64,000 bases of DNA, taken from NCBI RefSeq assembly GCF_004116405.1, contig NZ_SDIC01000003.1, positions 248,001-312,000 on the forward strand, in the 5' to 3' direction. This DNA comes from Halegenticoccus tardaugens. GTDB taxonomy: Archaea; Halobacteriota; Halobacteria; Halobacteriales; Haloferacaceae. The position numbers and the translations under genes are program-made. The notes beneath the pieces were generated by a model. It did not search any database and was not told where the DNA came from. It saw only the letters and a program-made list of their open reading frames with translations. Shown here one piece after another: positions 17,040-24,721 of the stretch. Positions within the stretch are counted from its first letter, which is position 1. Each line of letters opens with the position of its first letter.

Positions 17040-17783
17040 CTAATCGCTCTGGATGCGCGGTGCGAGCATGTACGTGACGTTCCCCATCCCCTCCGCGAGC
17101 TCGTAGTGGAGCTTCACCGGGAACTCCTCGCCGAGTTCGACGGTCACCTCCGCGTCGGAGGGGATCGCCTTGTTCATGTCCTTCAGGTAGTCGAGCGAGA
17201 AGAGGGAGTCGGCGGGACCGGCGGCGAGGTCGATGAGGTCGTCGCGGCCGAGTTCGAGGTCGACGTCGTCGGTGTCGCCCTCGGCTTCGATGAAGAACGC
17301 CTCCTCCTCTTCGTCGACGCGGAGGCCGATGTGGTCGGACACCATGTCGGCGGCCTTGATCCCGCGGTCGAGCTGGTTCCCTTCGAGGACGATGGTCGCC
17401 GGCAGGTCGAGATCCGGGATGTCCGGCTCCTGGCGGATCGAATCGGGATCGATGAGCGCGAGGGTGTACGAGAGGCCGTCGATTCGGATGTGGAGCTTGC
17501 GCGTCTCCTCATCGAGTTCGAGGTGGACGAGGTCGCCGGCGTTGGCCATGCCCGCGATGTCTTCGAGCCGCGAGAGGTTGACGCCGATGACGCCGCCGTC
17601 GGCCTCGTAGGACTCGAAGGCGGCGGCGTCGAGCGAGAGGTCGACCATCCCGACGTTCGCGGGATCGACGGCCCGGATGGCGAGTTCGTCCTCGTTGAGT
17701 CGGATCTTGCACTCGTCGACCAACACGCTCACGGAGTCGAGCGCGTCTCGCAGGGTCGACGCGCTCACGATCGCCTTGAACAT
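17040..17783 (-). CDS. pcn: DNA polymerase sliding clamp PCNA
   Basis: 247 residues, the size of archaeal PCNA. It starts [24 protein letters not shown] and shows the two-domain repeat with [16 protein letters not shown], an interdomain connector near [14 protein letters not shown], and the C-terminal [12 protein letters not shown]. Haloarchaeal features are the many acidic surface residues. Three copies form a ring that tethers polymerases, ligase and nucleases. A purine-rich stretch and AT-rich TTTTTAACGCC on the opposite strand (about 17800-17812) provide its promoter. Confidence 0.97.
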   Translation of the reverse strand: MFKAIVSASTLRDALDSVSVLVDECKIRLNEDELAIRAVDPANVGMVDLSLDAAAFESYEADGGVIGVNLSRLEDIAGMANAGDLVHLELDEETRKLHIRIDGLSYTLALIDPDSIRQEPDIPDLDLPATIVLEGNQLDRGIKAADMVSDHIGLRVDEEEEAFFIEAEGDTDDVDLELGRDDLIDLAAGPADSLFSLDYLKDMNKAIPSDAEVTVELGEEFPVKLHYELAEGMGNVTYMLAPRIQSD

Positions 17784-17978
17784 ATGTGCGCTCGTACGAC
17801 AGGGGCGTTAAAAAGCCCGATGATTCGTAAGTGTCTCGCGTGCGCACACGGCGCGCGTGCGGCCCGTCGCGGTCCCTGCCGGGCGTTCCGTTCTCGGTCG
17901 TGCCGTCCGTCTCCGGCCACGCCTTCTCTCGTCTCGGCCGCACCTTCTATCGTCGTCCTCGTCGTATCGGACGAACCC

Positions 17979-18512
17979 ATGTCGACGCTAGACGCCACCC
18001 GAGAGCTGACGCGAGCGGAGGTCGCAGCGTACCTGCGGGCGTTCGCGGACCGACTCGACGGCACCGACGGCGGACCGCACGGCACCGGCGTCCCCCGCGC
18101 GACGCCGAGCGATGCGGGCGGACCGGAATCGACCGCCGAACCGCCCGACGAGTCGGGCGACGGCGCACCTCCTGTTTCCGACGCCGCCGACGATGCGGGC
18201 GCCTCGAACGCGGCCGACGAAACGGCGATCGCCGTCCCCGAGGAGACCTCCATCGCCGTCGCCGGCGAGGAGGAGCGGCCGCACGCGGCGGCGTCGAACG
18301 ACGACCGTCCCGTCTCCGCGTCCACCGGGAAGGTGACGCTGCTCTCGGGCACCGACGGCGCGACGATCAACCCCCCGGAGGCGGTGACGTTCGAGGTGGC
18401 GGTCGACGCCACGTCGTCGCTGCTGCGGGCGAGCACCCGCCGCCGGGTGACGTTCTCGCTGTCGTGGGACGCGGCCGACGAACCCGAGGACGACGAACTC
18501 CGGGTTCAGTGA
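17979..18512 (+). CDS. Amphi-Trp domain-containing protein
   Basis: 177 residues. The N-terminal helix LTRAEVAAYLRAFADRLD, a long acidic Ala/Asp/Ser/Glu linker (roughly 30-115) and a C-terminal beta unit (GKVTLLSGTDGATINPPEA, FEVAVDATSSLL, RRVTFSLSWD) match proteins annotated with an amphi-Trp domain in haloarchaea: the final VTFSLSW strand is characteristic. Function unknown; the architecture suggests a scaffold with a flexible spacer. It lies divergent to pcn. An earlier start is possible but the ATG fits the helix start. Confidence 0.65.
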   Translation: MSTLDATRELTRAEVAAYLRAFADRLDGTDGGPHGTGVPRATPSDAGGPESTAEPPDESGDGAPPVSDAADDAGASNAADETAIAVPEETSIAVAGEEERPHAAASNDDRPVSASTGKVTLLSGTDGATINPPEAVTFEVAVDATSSLLRASTRRRVTFSLSWDAADEPEDDELRVQ

Positions 18513-18528
18513 GCGTCCGGACGGCGCG

Positions 18529-18606
18529 GTCGTCCTGCAGGATATCGGTCGCCCCGTCCGCCGTCGAGTCACCTTCTTTCGTACACCTGAGCAACAGCGT
18601 CGTTAC
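18529..18606 (-). pseudogene. Decayed C-terminal fragment of the neighbouring PIN toxin
   Basis: Leftward translation gives VTTLLLRCTKEGDSTADGAT then DILQDD, the counterpart of VTTLLLRCTKAGDVTSDDAT then EILYDL in the intact PIN gene just upstream. At the DNA level 28 bases are identical between 18576-18603 and 18788-18815, an offset of 212 bp. There is no start or full domain, so this is the tail of a former second copy, most likely lost by deletion after a tandem duplication. Confidence 0.75.
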
Positions 18607-18665
18607 TCTCGAATTTGCTCGACCTACTAATTGAATGCGCCCCGTAGCCGGCCGAATACCGAAAA

Positions 18666-19154
18666 TCAATCCCCCAGTTCTTGGAGCTTCTTTTGCACGT
18701 GCGCGTAGACCTTTGGGTGGAGATTCATTCCTTCATCCACGAGGTCGTAGAGGATTTCGGTTGCATCATCCGACGTTACATCCCCCGCTTTCGTACACCT
18801 GAGCAACAGCGTCGTCACCCACCAGCACTCGACGCCGTGACTCCGGGCGACCTCGATCAGCCCCTTGTCGTTAGCGAGAAGGATCTCCTCGTTAGCCTCT
18901 GCCAGCAGGATCACTGACGCGTCGGCCACCGCAATTCCCTCCATCGACGCCACTTCGTCGGCTGCGTCCGGCGTTCCGTGAACAGCTACGTCGGCCAGAA
19001 ACTCGTCGAGCATCGCGGTACCGCGCTTACCCGCAGTGAGGACTTCCTCCCGAACAGCTTCTGTCGTGCGAATATCGTCAAAGGCGGTCGAGACGAGGGT
19101 GAGTCGCCCGACCCACGCGAGCGGAATCAGCGCGGAGGAATCGACGACGACCAT
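18666..19154 (-). CDS. PIN-domain toxin of a UPF0175 toxin-antitoxin module
   Basis: 162 residues, larger than ordinary VapC. The first strand VVVDSSALIPLAWVGRLTLV carries the first catalytic Asp; REEVLTAG provides the next acidic site and ASVILLAEANEEILLANDKG the last ones, matching the PIN ribonuclease fold of the DUF3368-like group that partners UPF0175 proteins. It starts on the last base of the antitoxin gene (TAATG overlap), so both are translated together. A duplicated toxin tail follows at 18529-18606. Toxin action (RNA cleavage) is family knowledge, not shown here. Confidence 0.85.
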   Translation of the reverse strand: MVVVDSSALIPLAWVGRLTLVSTAFDDIRTTEAVREEVLTAGKRGTAMLDEFLADVAVHGTPDAADEVASMEGIAVADASVILLAEANEEILLANDKGLIEVARSHGVECWWVTTLLLRCTKAGDVTSDDATEILYDLVDEGMNLHPKVYAHVQKKLQELGD

Positions 19155-19447
19155 TAGATGCGACCGAGATCGCGTTCGAGGTCGTCCGTCGTGTACCCGA
19201 CGTCGATCCCTTCTTTCGCGGCGAGAGTCAACATCTCGACGTATGACACGTCCGCGAACTCCGCCGCCTTTCGCAGCGTAATACTGTGGTCACGGAGCTG
19301 GTCGAGTGCCCGCTCCTTGCGCCAATCGGAGAGGCCCTGTCGGATCAGGCGGCGAAGTACCTCCGACCGATCCGCGCTCAACTCTGTCTCGAGTTCGGCG
19401 AGCGCCTCCTCGTCGTCCTCCGGGATGCGCGTGGTGACTGCTTTCAT
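19154..19447 (-). CDS. UPF0175-family antitoxin with ribbon-helix-helix N-terminus
   Basis: 97 residues. An N-terminal RHH-like part (AVTTRIPEDDEEALAELETE, SADRSEVLRRLIRQGLSDWR) precedes the UPF0175 core (SITLRKAAEFADVSYVEMLT, KEGIDVGYTTDDLERDL). Such proteins neutralise the adjacent PIN toxin and bind their own promoter. Just upstream, CGTTACGAT is present twice (19448-19456 and 19463-19471) with an inverted GTAACG at 19483-19488, which may be the operator. The region is lower in GC than the neighbours. Confidence 0.85.
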   Translation of the reverse strand: MKAVTTRIPEDDEEALAELETELSADRSEVLRRLIRQGLSDWRKERALDQLRDHSITLRKAAEFADVSYVEMLTLAAKEGIDVGYTTDDLERDLGRI

Positions 19448-19488
19448 CGTTACGATCTACTACGTTACGATACGCAATAGATGTAACG
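19448..19488 (-). promoter_or_regulatory. Candidate operator of the UPF0175/PIN module
   Basis: Two exact copies of CGTTACGAT start 15 bp apart right in front of the antitoxin ATG, and an inverted copy GTAACG lies 12 bp further. RHH antitoxins commonly bind such repeats to repress their own operon. Confidence 0.45.
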
Positions 19489-19736
19489 GAGGTCGTCCCC
19501 GCTTCGAGTGATCTATCGGTGCACCGGGCGGGCACATCGTCCGAAATTTGCTGGCGGTAAGAGGCGAGTTCGCAGGATCGTTGCTCTCACTCGGCGAGGA
19601 GACGCCTCTTGCAGAGCCCGACGAGTGACCGATGCTTCGATGTGCCTTTCCGGGTCGACCGTCTCACGACGAGTATGAACGCGAATTCGTCGGCGACTCG
19701 CGGGTCGGCCGTATCACGCCACTCGGTGATGTACCC

Positions 19737-20537
19737 ATGACGCGCAAGGATCACTACTACAACAAGGCGAAACAGGAGGGCTACCGCTCCCGCGCGGCCT
19801 ACAAGCTCAAGCAGCTGGACGAGGAGGCCGGATTGATGAACCGCGGCGACACCGTGGTCGACCTCGGTGCGGCCCCGGGCGGGTGGCTCCAGGTCGCCGC
19901 CGAAGCCGTCGGCTCCGAGGGGACGGTCGTCGGCGTCGACCTCCAGCGGATCAAATCGATCGACGCGGACAACGTCGAGACGATCCGCGGGGACATGACC
20001 GCAGAAGAGACGAAGGAGGAACTCCGCGAGCGGCTCGGCGGGGGGGCGACGGACCCGGACGACGTGGCGTCCCGCCCCGTGGACCTCGTCGTCTCCGACA
20101 TGGCCCCGAACATGACCGGCGAGTACTCGCTGGACCACGCCCGGTCGGTCCACCTCGCCCGGCAGGCGTTCGAGGTCGCGACCGACCTCCTCGCGCCCGG
20201 CGGCGACCTCGTCGTCAAGGTGTTCGACGGCCCCGACCTCGCCGCGTTCCGCGAGGAGGTGGAGCGGGCGTTCCAGTACGTCCGCGCGATCCACCCCGAC
20301 GCCTCGCGGGCGTCGTCCTCGGAGGTGTACCTCGTCGGGAAGGGTCGGACGATCGCGCCCGTCTCGTCGGGCGACGAGCTCCCGGTCGAGATCACCGAGA
20401 CGGGCCGCGAGGGCGACGGCATCGCCGTGGTGGAGGGCTTTACGGTGTTCGTCGCGGGGGCGGAGGAGGGCGACTCGGTCACCGTCCGCGTCACGGACGT
20501 GAAGCCGCGGTTCGCGTTCGCGGAGGTCGTCGAGTAG
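19737..20537 (+). CDS. rlmE: 23S rRNA 2'-O-uridine methyltransferase (RlmE/FtsJ) with TRAM domain
   Basis: 266 residues from ATG 19737. The N-terminal domain is a classic RrmJ/FtsJ: RKDHYYNKAKQEGYRSRAAY, the SAM site VVDLGAAPGGWLQVAAE, VSDMAPNMTGEYSLDHAR and the catalytic lysine in LVVKVFDG, giving the K-D-K-E tetrad. The C-terminal 60 residues (PVEITETGREGDGIAVVEGF) are a TRAM RNA-binding domain, standard for the haloarchaeal version. It methylates the ribose of a uridine in the peptidyl-transferase region of 23S rRNA. The 290 bp before it hold no other gene. Confidence 0.95.
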   Translation: MTRKDHYYNKAKQEGYRSRAAYKLKQLDEEAGLMNRGDTVVDLGAAPGGWLQVAAEAVGSEGTVVGVDLQRIKSIDADNVETIRGDMTAEETKEELRERLGGGATDPDDVASRPVDLVVSDMAPNMTGEYSLDHARSVHLARQAFEVATDLLAPGGDLVVKVFDGPDLAAFREEVERAFQYVRAIHPDASRASSSEVYLVGKGRTIAPVSSGDELPVEITETGREGDGIAVVEGFTVFVAGAEEGDSVTVRVTDVKPRFAFAEVVE

Positions 20538-20543
20538 CGACGT

Positions 20544-20732
20544 TCACTCGGCCCCGACGACCAGGTCCAGCGCCAGCCGCGCGTCGCACGGGCCGCCGCG
20601 CCACGCCCCCCGCCCGCACCCCCCCGCGGCGATGATGTCCCCGAAGGAGGTGTAGCTCCCGCACTTCGGGCACCGTACCCCGCCCTCCATCCCGTCTCGC
20701 TCCGTGATGCGTATGCGTCGCTGCCCGACCAT
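20544..20732 (-). CDS. Small four-cysteine zinc-ribbon protein
   Basis: 62 residues. Four cysteines in C-P-K-C ... GGC ... GGPC spacing give one compact metal-binding site, with GSYTSFGDIIAAGGCGRG between the pairs. A basic lead MVGQRRIRITERDG precedes. Short zinc-finger proteins like this are common in haloarchaea and mostly uncharacterised. It is convergent with rlmE, ending 6 bp from that gene, and separated from the transporter gene by about 80 bp. Confidence 0.7.
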   Translation of the reverse strand: MVGQRRIRITERDGMEGGVRCPKCGSYTSFGDIIAAGGCGRGAWRGGPCDARLALDLVVGAE

Positions 20733-20812
20733 GCGTGCCGTTCGGTAGCAAGAGTCATAAAATAGGACGCTCTGGACCGCGATCCCTCCTTCTTCCCCCT
20801 TCCGCGCCGCGA

Positions 20813-21523
20813 TCAGTCGACCGACGGCGATCCCGCGCTTTCGCCGCGCTCCCGCGCCCGAAGCCACCCCACGGCCGCGTACACGAGCGGGGTATCGAGC
20901 ACCGCGATGGAGAGTTTCGCGACGTACTGGCCGACGACGAGCCCGACGATGACCTCCGCTCCCAGACCCGCTCCGATGTCGAGGAGGGCGGGTGCGAGCG
21001 CGAACGCGACGACGGTGAAGATGACCGTGTCGATGAGCTGGCTCGTGGCGGTCGATCCGACGTTTCGGAGCCAGAGCGCCTCGCCGTCGGTCCACTCGCG
21101 GATGCGGTGGAAGGCGATCACGTCCCAGTTCTGACTCACGAGGTAGGCGCAGAGCGACCCGAGGACGATGTTCGTCCCGGCCCCGAGGACGGTCGCGAAC
21201 GTCCCGGGATCGATCGACCCCGCGGCGGCGGGCGACCGGATCGTCAGCCACACCAGCCCGAGCATCACGAGGTTCATCGCGAAGCCGACGTTGACGACGC
21301 GCCGTGCGAACCGACGACCGTACAGCTCGGATATACAGTCCGACGCGAAGTACGTCGCGGCGTACGCGAGCGTCCCGCCCGGCATCGAGAGCGCGACGCC
21401 GACGAGCGGCAGCGTGATCGAGATGAGCTTCGCGGAGACGAGTTGTGCGGTGACGAGGGCGGTGACGAACAGCCCGACGAGGGCGATCGGGGCGACGGAC
21501 GGCGGGTCCCTCGCCTCACTCAT
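20813..21523 (-). CDS. Queuosine/archaeosine-precursor transporter, YhhQ (VUT) family
   Basis: 236 residues with six membrane segments. The pattern AQLVSAKLISITLP, GGTLAYAATYFASDCISELYG, and NVGSTATSQLIDTVIFTVVA is that of the VUT family (YhhQ), energy-independent uptake proteins for 7-deazaguanine precursors. In archaea the precursor would feed archaeosine in tRNA. The start overlaps the end of a small RHH gene by 8 bp (21516-21523), so the two are translated together and the RHH protein may control it. Confidence 0.88.
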   Translation of the reverse strand: MSEARDPPSVAPIALVGLFVTALVTAQLVSAKLISITLPLVGVALSMPGGTLAYAATYFASDCISELYGRRFARRVVNVGFAMNLVMLGLVWLTIRSPAAAGSIDPGTFATVLGAGTNIVLGSLCAYLVSQNWDVIAFHRIREWTDGEALWLRNVGSTATSQLIDTVIFTVVAFALAPALLDIGAGLGAEVIVGLVVGQYVAKLSIAVLDTPLVYAAVGWLRARERGESAGSPSVD

Positions 21524-21689
21524 CCCCTCGTCTCCCGTGGCGGGCGTCGATCTCGTCGAGGACGTCGAGGGTCTTCCTGATCGACGCCCTGATCGCGTCG
21601 CTCCGGTTGACGAACTTCCCGTCGTCGCCGACGTGTTCGTCCAGGTCCGCTAGCAGCTCGTCCGGGATCTCGACGCTTATCTTGGCCAT
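21516..21689 (-). CDS. Ribbon-helix-helix (CopG-like) DNA-binding protein
   Basis: 57 residues, too short to be picked up by usual cut-offs. MAKISVEIPDELLADLDEHV then KFVNRSDAIRASIRKTLDVL is a clean RHH monomer: a beta strand with polar alternate residues and two helices with the NRSDAI turn. It is the first gene of a pair with the YhhQ-type transporter (8-bp overlap), suggesting that it acts as an autoregulator or regulator of uptake. An AT-rich stretch (AGTATTCCCTCCAG strand) lies at its promoter about 21700-21715. Confidence 0.8.
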   Translation of the reverse strand: MAKISVEIPDELLADLDEHVGDDGKFVNRSDAIRASIRKTLDVLDEIDARHGRRGDE

Positions 21690-21804
21690 ATCCGGGTATT
21701 CTGGAGGGAATACTTACCCATTAGGGTTTCCTCCTCTCTCGCCCGATGACTCGGGGGAATGGGCGCATCTCGCCGGGCGAAGTCGGTCCCCTGACGATGT
21801 CGCT

Positions 21805-24621
21805 TCACACCTCGGCTCCGCGGGAGGGCGCGAGGTCGCGCCGGCCGCCGAGCGTGAGCACGAACAGGACCGCGAGGCCGACGCCGTAGGCGACCATGAG
21901 CGGGATCGTCACGAGGAACATCGTGATGATGCCGGCGGGGGTGAACACCGCGGCGAACGTCAGGATGGCGACGGTCACCTCGCGCCAGCGGTCGCGCATC
22001 GCGCGGTACGGCACGCCGGCGGTGTTGAAGAGCACCATGAGAACCGGCACGTCCGCGAGAAGGCCGATCCCGGCGGTGGTGTAGAAGATGAGCCAGAAGA
22101 ACTTGGTGATGCGGTAGCTGATGACCATGTCCGCGCGGGCGGCGTCGGCGACGAGGTAGGAGATGACCGCCGGCGCGACGTACGCGTAGCCGAGGGCGAA
22201 TCCGCCGAAGAGGCCGAGTCCGAGCGCGGCGACCCACCCGAAGATGACCCGCTGGTGCCCGCGGACGAAGCCGCGCTCGCGGAGCGCCGGCCACGCGTAG
22301 TACCCGACGATGGGGAGCGTGACGAGCACCGCGACGAGCGTCGAGAACTTCACCTCGAAGATGAGCGCCTCGACAGGGTGGAGCGCGACGACCCGGAGCG
22401 ATTCGGGCCGGACGTCCGCCGGCAACCGGCTGAGGAAGTTCGCGAACACGGCCCCGAGTCCGCCGGCGTACAGCCACGTGAACGTGCCGCCGAGTACGAG
22501 CATGAAGACCGCGATCAGGCGGAACGTCCGCGAGGTGATGCTGTCGAGGATGAAGGTGATGTCCTTGTAGTAGCCGCCGATGTCGTCCTCGTCCGTCTCG
22601 CCGTCGGTCAGTTCGTCGAGGAACGTCCCCCCCGCCCGCGAGGCGCGGTCGCCGACGCTGCCCGGCTCCGGTTCCGCGCGCGCCTCCATCGCCGCCTGCA
22701 CCTCGTCGTAGCGGTCGAGGATCGCCTGCGCCTTCTCCTCGTTGCCGGCCCGCAGCTCGCGGTCGGCGTGTCCGAGCGCCTCGCTCTCGCTCGTCTCGGC
22801 GAACAGGCGGGGCGGCGCGCCGCGTACCTCCGCCGTCGTCAGCGCGCGCACGTCGCGCGCCGCCGGGTCGCGGCCGGCCTGCCACGCCGCGGACAGCGCG
22901 AGCACCGCGGCGAAGAGCGCGACGACCGCGAGCGCGAGGCCGACGGCGACGAGGGCCGCCGATTCGTCGCCGAGGCCGCCTTGCAGATCCGCGAGCGCCG
23001 CGACCGCGCGCCCCCGGTACGCCGCCGGAACGTACGGGACGGCCTCGTTCCCGTACTGCTGGACGTACCGGGCGTAAGGCGTCGAGAGGACGTAGTACGC
23101 GCCGACGCCGACCAGCGCGCCGACCCCGGCGAGCACGTTCCACGTCGCGCGGAAGCGGTCGCGCCAGCTCACCCAGCCGAAGCCGCGGCGTACCGAGTCG
23201 AGGACGCCGGTCGGCTCGCGCATCCCGGCCGACGCGGCGGTTCCGGCGCTCGTCGTCGCCGACGCGCCGGCGGCAGCCGCGGGCGATCCCGCTCCCTCGC
23301 CTTCGGCGGCCGCGTCGCCTTCGTGTGCCTCGCCCTCGTGCGCCCCGTCGTAGCGGTCGAGAATCGCCTGCGCCTTCGCGTGATCGCCCTCGTCGATGGC
23401 GGCGCTCGCGAGGCGGAGCGCCTCCTCCTCCGTCATCGCTGCGAACGGCTCCGACGGGGCCGCTCGGACCCCGTCGGCGTCGAGGCCGCCGACGTCGATC
23501 GCGGTCGGATCGCCCACGCGCCCGCCGTCGTCACCGCCGCTCGCCGCCCCATCCTCACCCAGCTCGACGGCGACGAAGTACAGCAGGGCGACGACGGCGA
23601 CGAGGAGGCCGGCCACCCCGCAGAGGAGGGCGAGCGTCGCGTCGGACGGCAGCGGGAGGACGGCCTCGACCGGCAGGACGCGGTAGTCGCCGAACCGGGC
23701 GAGGAGTCCGTTCGCGGCCTCGACGCCGCCGCGCTCGTAGAAGAGGTAGACGGCGGCCGCGCCGACGCCGACGCCGCCCGCGAGGACGTTCCAGCGTCGG
23801 CGGGCGGTCCGGGCGAGGCTCACCCGCTCGCTCCCCCGCTTGGCCGTCACGACGACCTTCGCGAGATAGAGGCTGAACCCGTAGAGCACGAGCAGCGGAA
23901 CCGCCCACATGATCTGCGTGAACGGATCCGGCGGGGAGAACACCGCCCCGAAGACGAAGATGGCGAGGACCGCGTGCCGCCACTTGTCCCGGAACGTCTC
24001 GTACCGGACGACGCCGCTGTAGGACAGCCCCGTGATGGCGAGCGGCATCTGCGCGGCCAGCCCGAACGAGAGGGTGAGAAAGAAGATGAACTCCGCCCAC
24101 ATCACGATGGAGTACGAGGCCTCGAAGCCCGCCGAGAGCGCGTTCTGCGCGAGGAACTCGAACATGAGCGGAAAGAAGAGGTAGTAGCCGTAGAACAGCC
24201 CGCCGACGAAGAGCACGAGAGAGAGCGATCCGACGAGAAAGACCTTCCAGAGCTTGATCGGGGCGTCCGGCCACCTGCCGCGGTCCTTCAGCGCGTCGCG
24301 GGCGAAGTAGACGAACGCGGGGAGCGCGACGATGATCCCGACGGCGAGGCTGATCTTCGCCTGCAGGAGGATGACGTCGAACGGCGTCTGCGCGATGATG
24401 TTCACGCCGTCCCGCACCGCGGGTTCCATCCGGGCCATCGTCACGCGCTTGAGAAAGTCCCAGACGTAGAGCTGAAGCGCGTAGAACGCGCCGAAGAAGC
24501 CGAGCAGGAAGACGATGAACACCTTCTGGAGGTCCTTCTGCGCGGCTCGCAACATCGCGCCGGCGGTCTGCCGGCCCTCGTCGAGTGCGCGGCGCGTATC
24601 CTCGTCGAGCGCGCTAGACAT
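21805..24621 (-). CDS. tatC2: Twin-arginine translocase TatCt, fused double TatC
   Basis: 938 residues from ATG 24621. Two complete TatC units are joined: one near the N-terminus (MEPAVRDGVNIIAQTPFDVI, AKISLAVGIIVALPAFVYF) and one in the C-terminal half (RTFRLIAVFMLVLGG ... VEALIFEVKFSTLVAVLVTL), separated by two extra membrane pairs and acidic linkers containing an internally repeated SEALGHADRELRAGNEEKAQ-like segment. TatC recognises twin-arginine signals and builds the translocase in the plasma membrane. Halophilic archaea use this fused form because they export most proteins folded. The second TatC gene (TatCo) lies divergently 100 bp away; Tat substrates are also present in this window. 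Confidence 0.93.
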   Translation of the reverse strand: MSSALDEDTRRALDEGRQTAGAMLRAAQKDLQKVFIVFLLGFFGAFYALQLYVWDFLKRVTMARMEPAVRDGVNIIAQTPFDVILLQAKISLAVGIIVALPAFVYFARDALKDRGRWPDAPIKLWKVFLVGSLSLVLFVGGLFYGYYLFFPLMFEFLAQNALSAGFEASYSIVMWAEFIFFLTLSFGLAAQMPLAITGLSYSGVVRYETFRDKWRHAVLAIFVFGAVFSPPDPFTQIMWAVPLLVLYGFSLYLAKVVVTAKRGSERVSLARTARRRWNVLAGGVGVGAAAVYLFYERGGVEAANGLLARFGDYRVLPVEAVLPLPSDATLALLCGVAGLLVAVVALLYFVAVELGEDGAASGGDDGGRVGDPTAIDVGGLDADGVRAAPSEPFAAMTEEEALRLASAAIDEGDHAKAQAILDRYDGAHEGEAHEGDAAAEGEGAGSPAAAAGASATTSAGTAASAGMREPTGVLDSVRRGFGWVSWRDRFRATWNVLAGVGALVGVGAYYVLSTPYARYVQQYGNEAVPYVPAAYRGRAVAALADLQGGLGDESAALVAVGLALAVVALFAAVLALSAAWQAGRDPAARDVRALTTAEVRGAPPRLFAETSESEALGHADRELRAGNEEKAQAILDRYDEVQAAMEARAEPEPGSVGDRASRAGGTFLDELTDGETDEDDIGGYYKDITFILDSITSRTFRLIAVFMLVLGGTFTWLYAGGLGAVFANFLSRLPADVRPESLRVVALHPVEALIFEVKFSTLVAVLVTLPIVGYYAWPALRERGFVRGHQRVIFGWVAALGLGLFGGFALGYAYVAPAVISYLVADAARADMVISYRITKFFWLIFYTTAGIGLLADVPVLMVLFNTAGVPYRAMRDRWREVTVAILTFAAVFTPAGIITMFLVTIPLMVAYGVGLAVLFVLTLGGRRDLAPSRGAEV

Positions 24622-24721
24622 AGTGATCGAAAACCGTCTCGCGGTTATCAATCTTTTCGACCGGATCGCCCGCCGGCCATGGAAAAAGGCCTATAACGAA
24701 CCGGCGGCGTAGGGAAACTGA

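Noticed and set aside
19587-20294. Leftward ORF over the rlmE start
   Set aside because: Shadow frame with no domain; rlmE motifs on the plus strand are unambiguous.
21805-24621. Gene-fusion artefact in TatC
   Set aside because: Two joined TatC units are the normal TatCt form in haloarchaea, so it is not evidence of misassembly.
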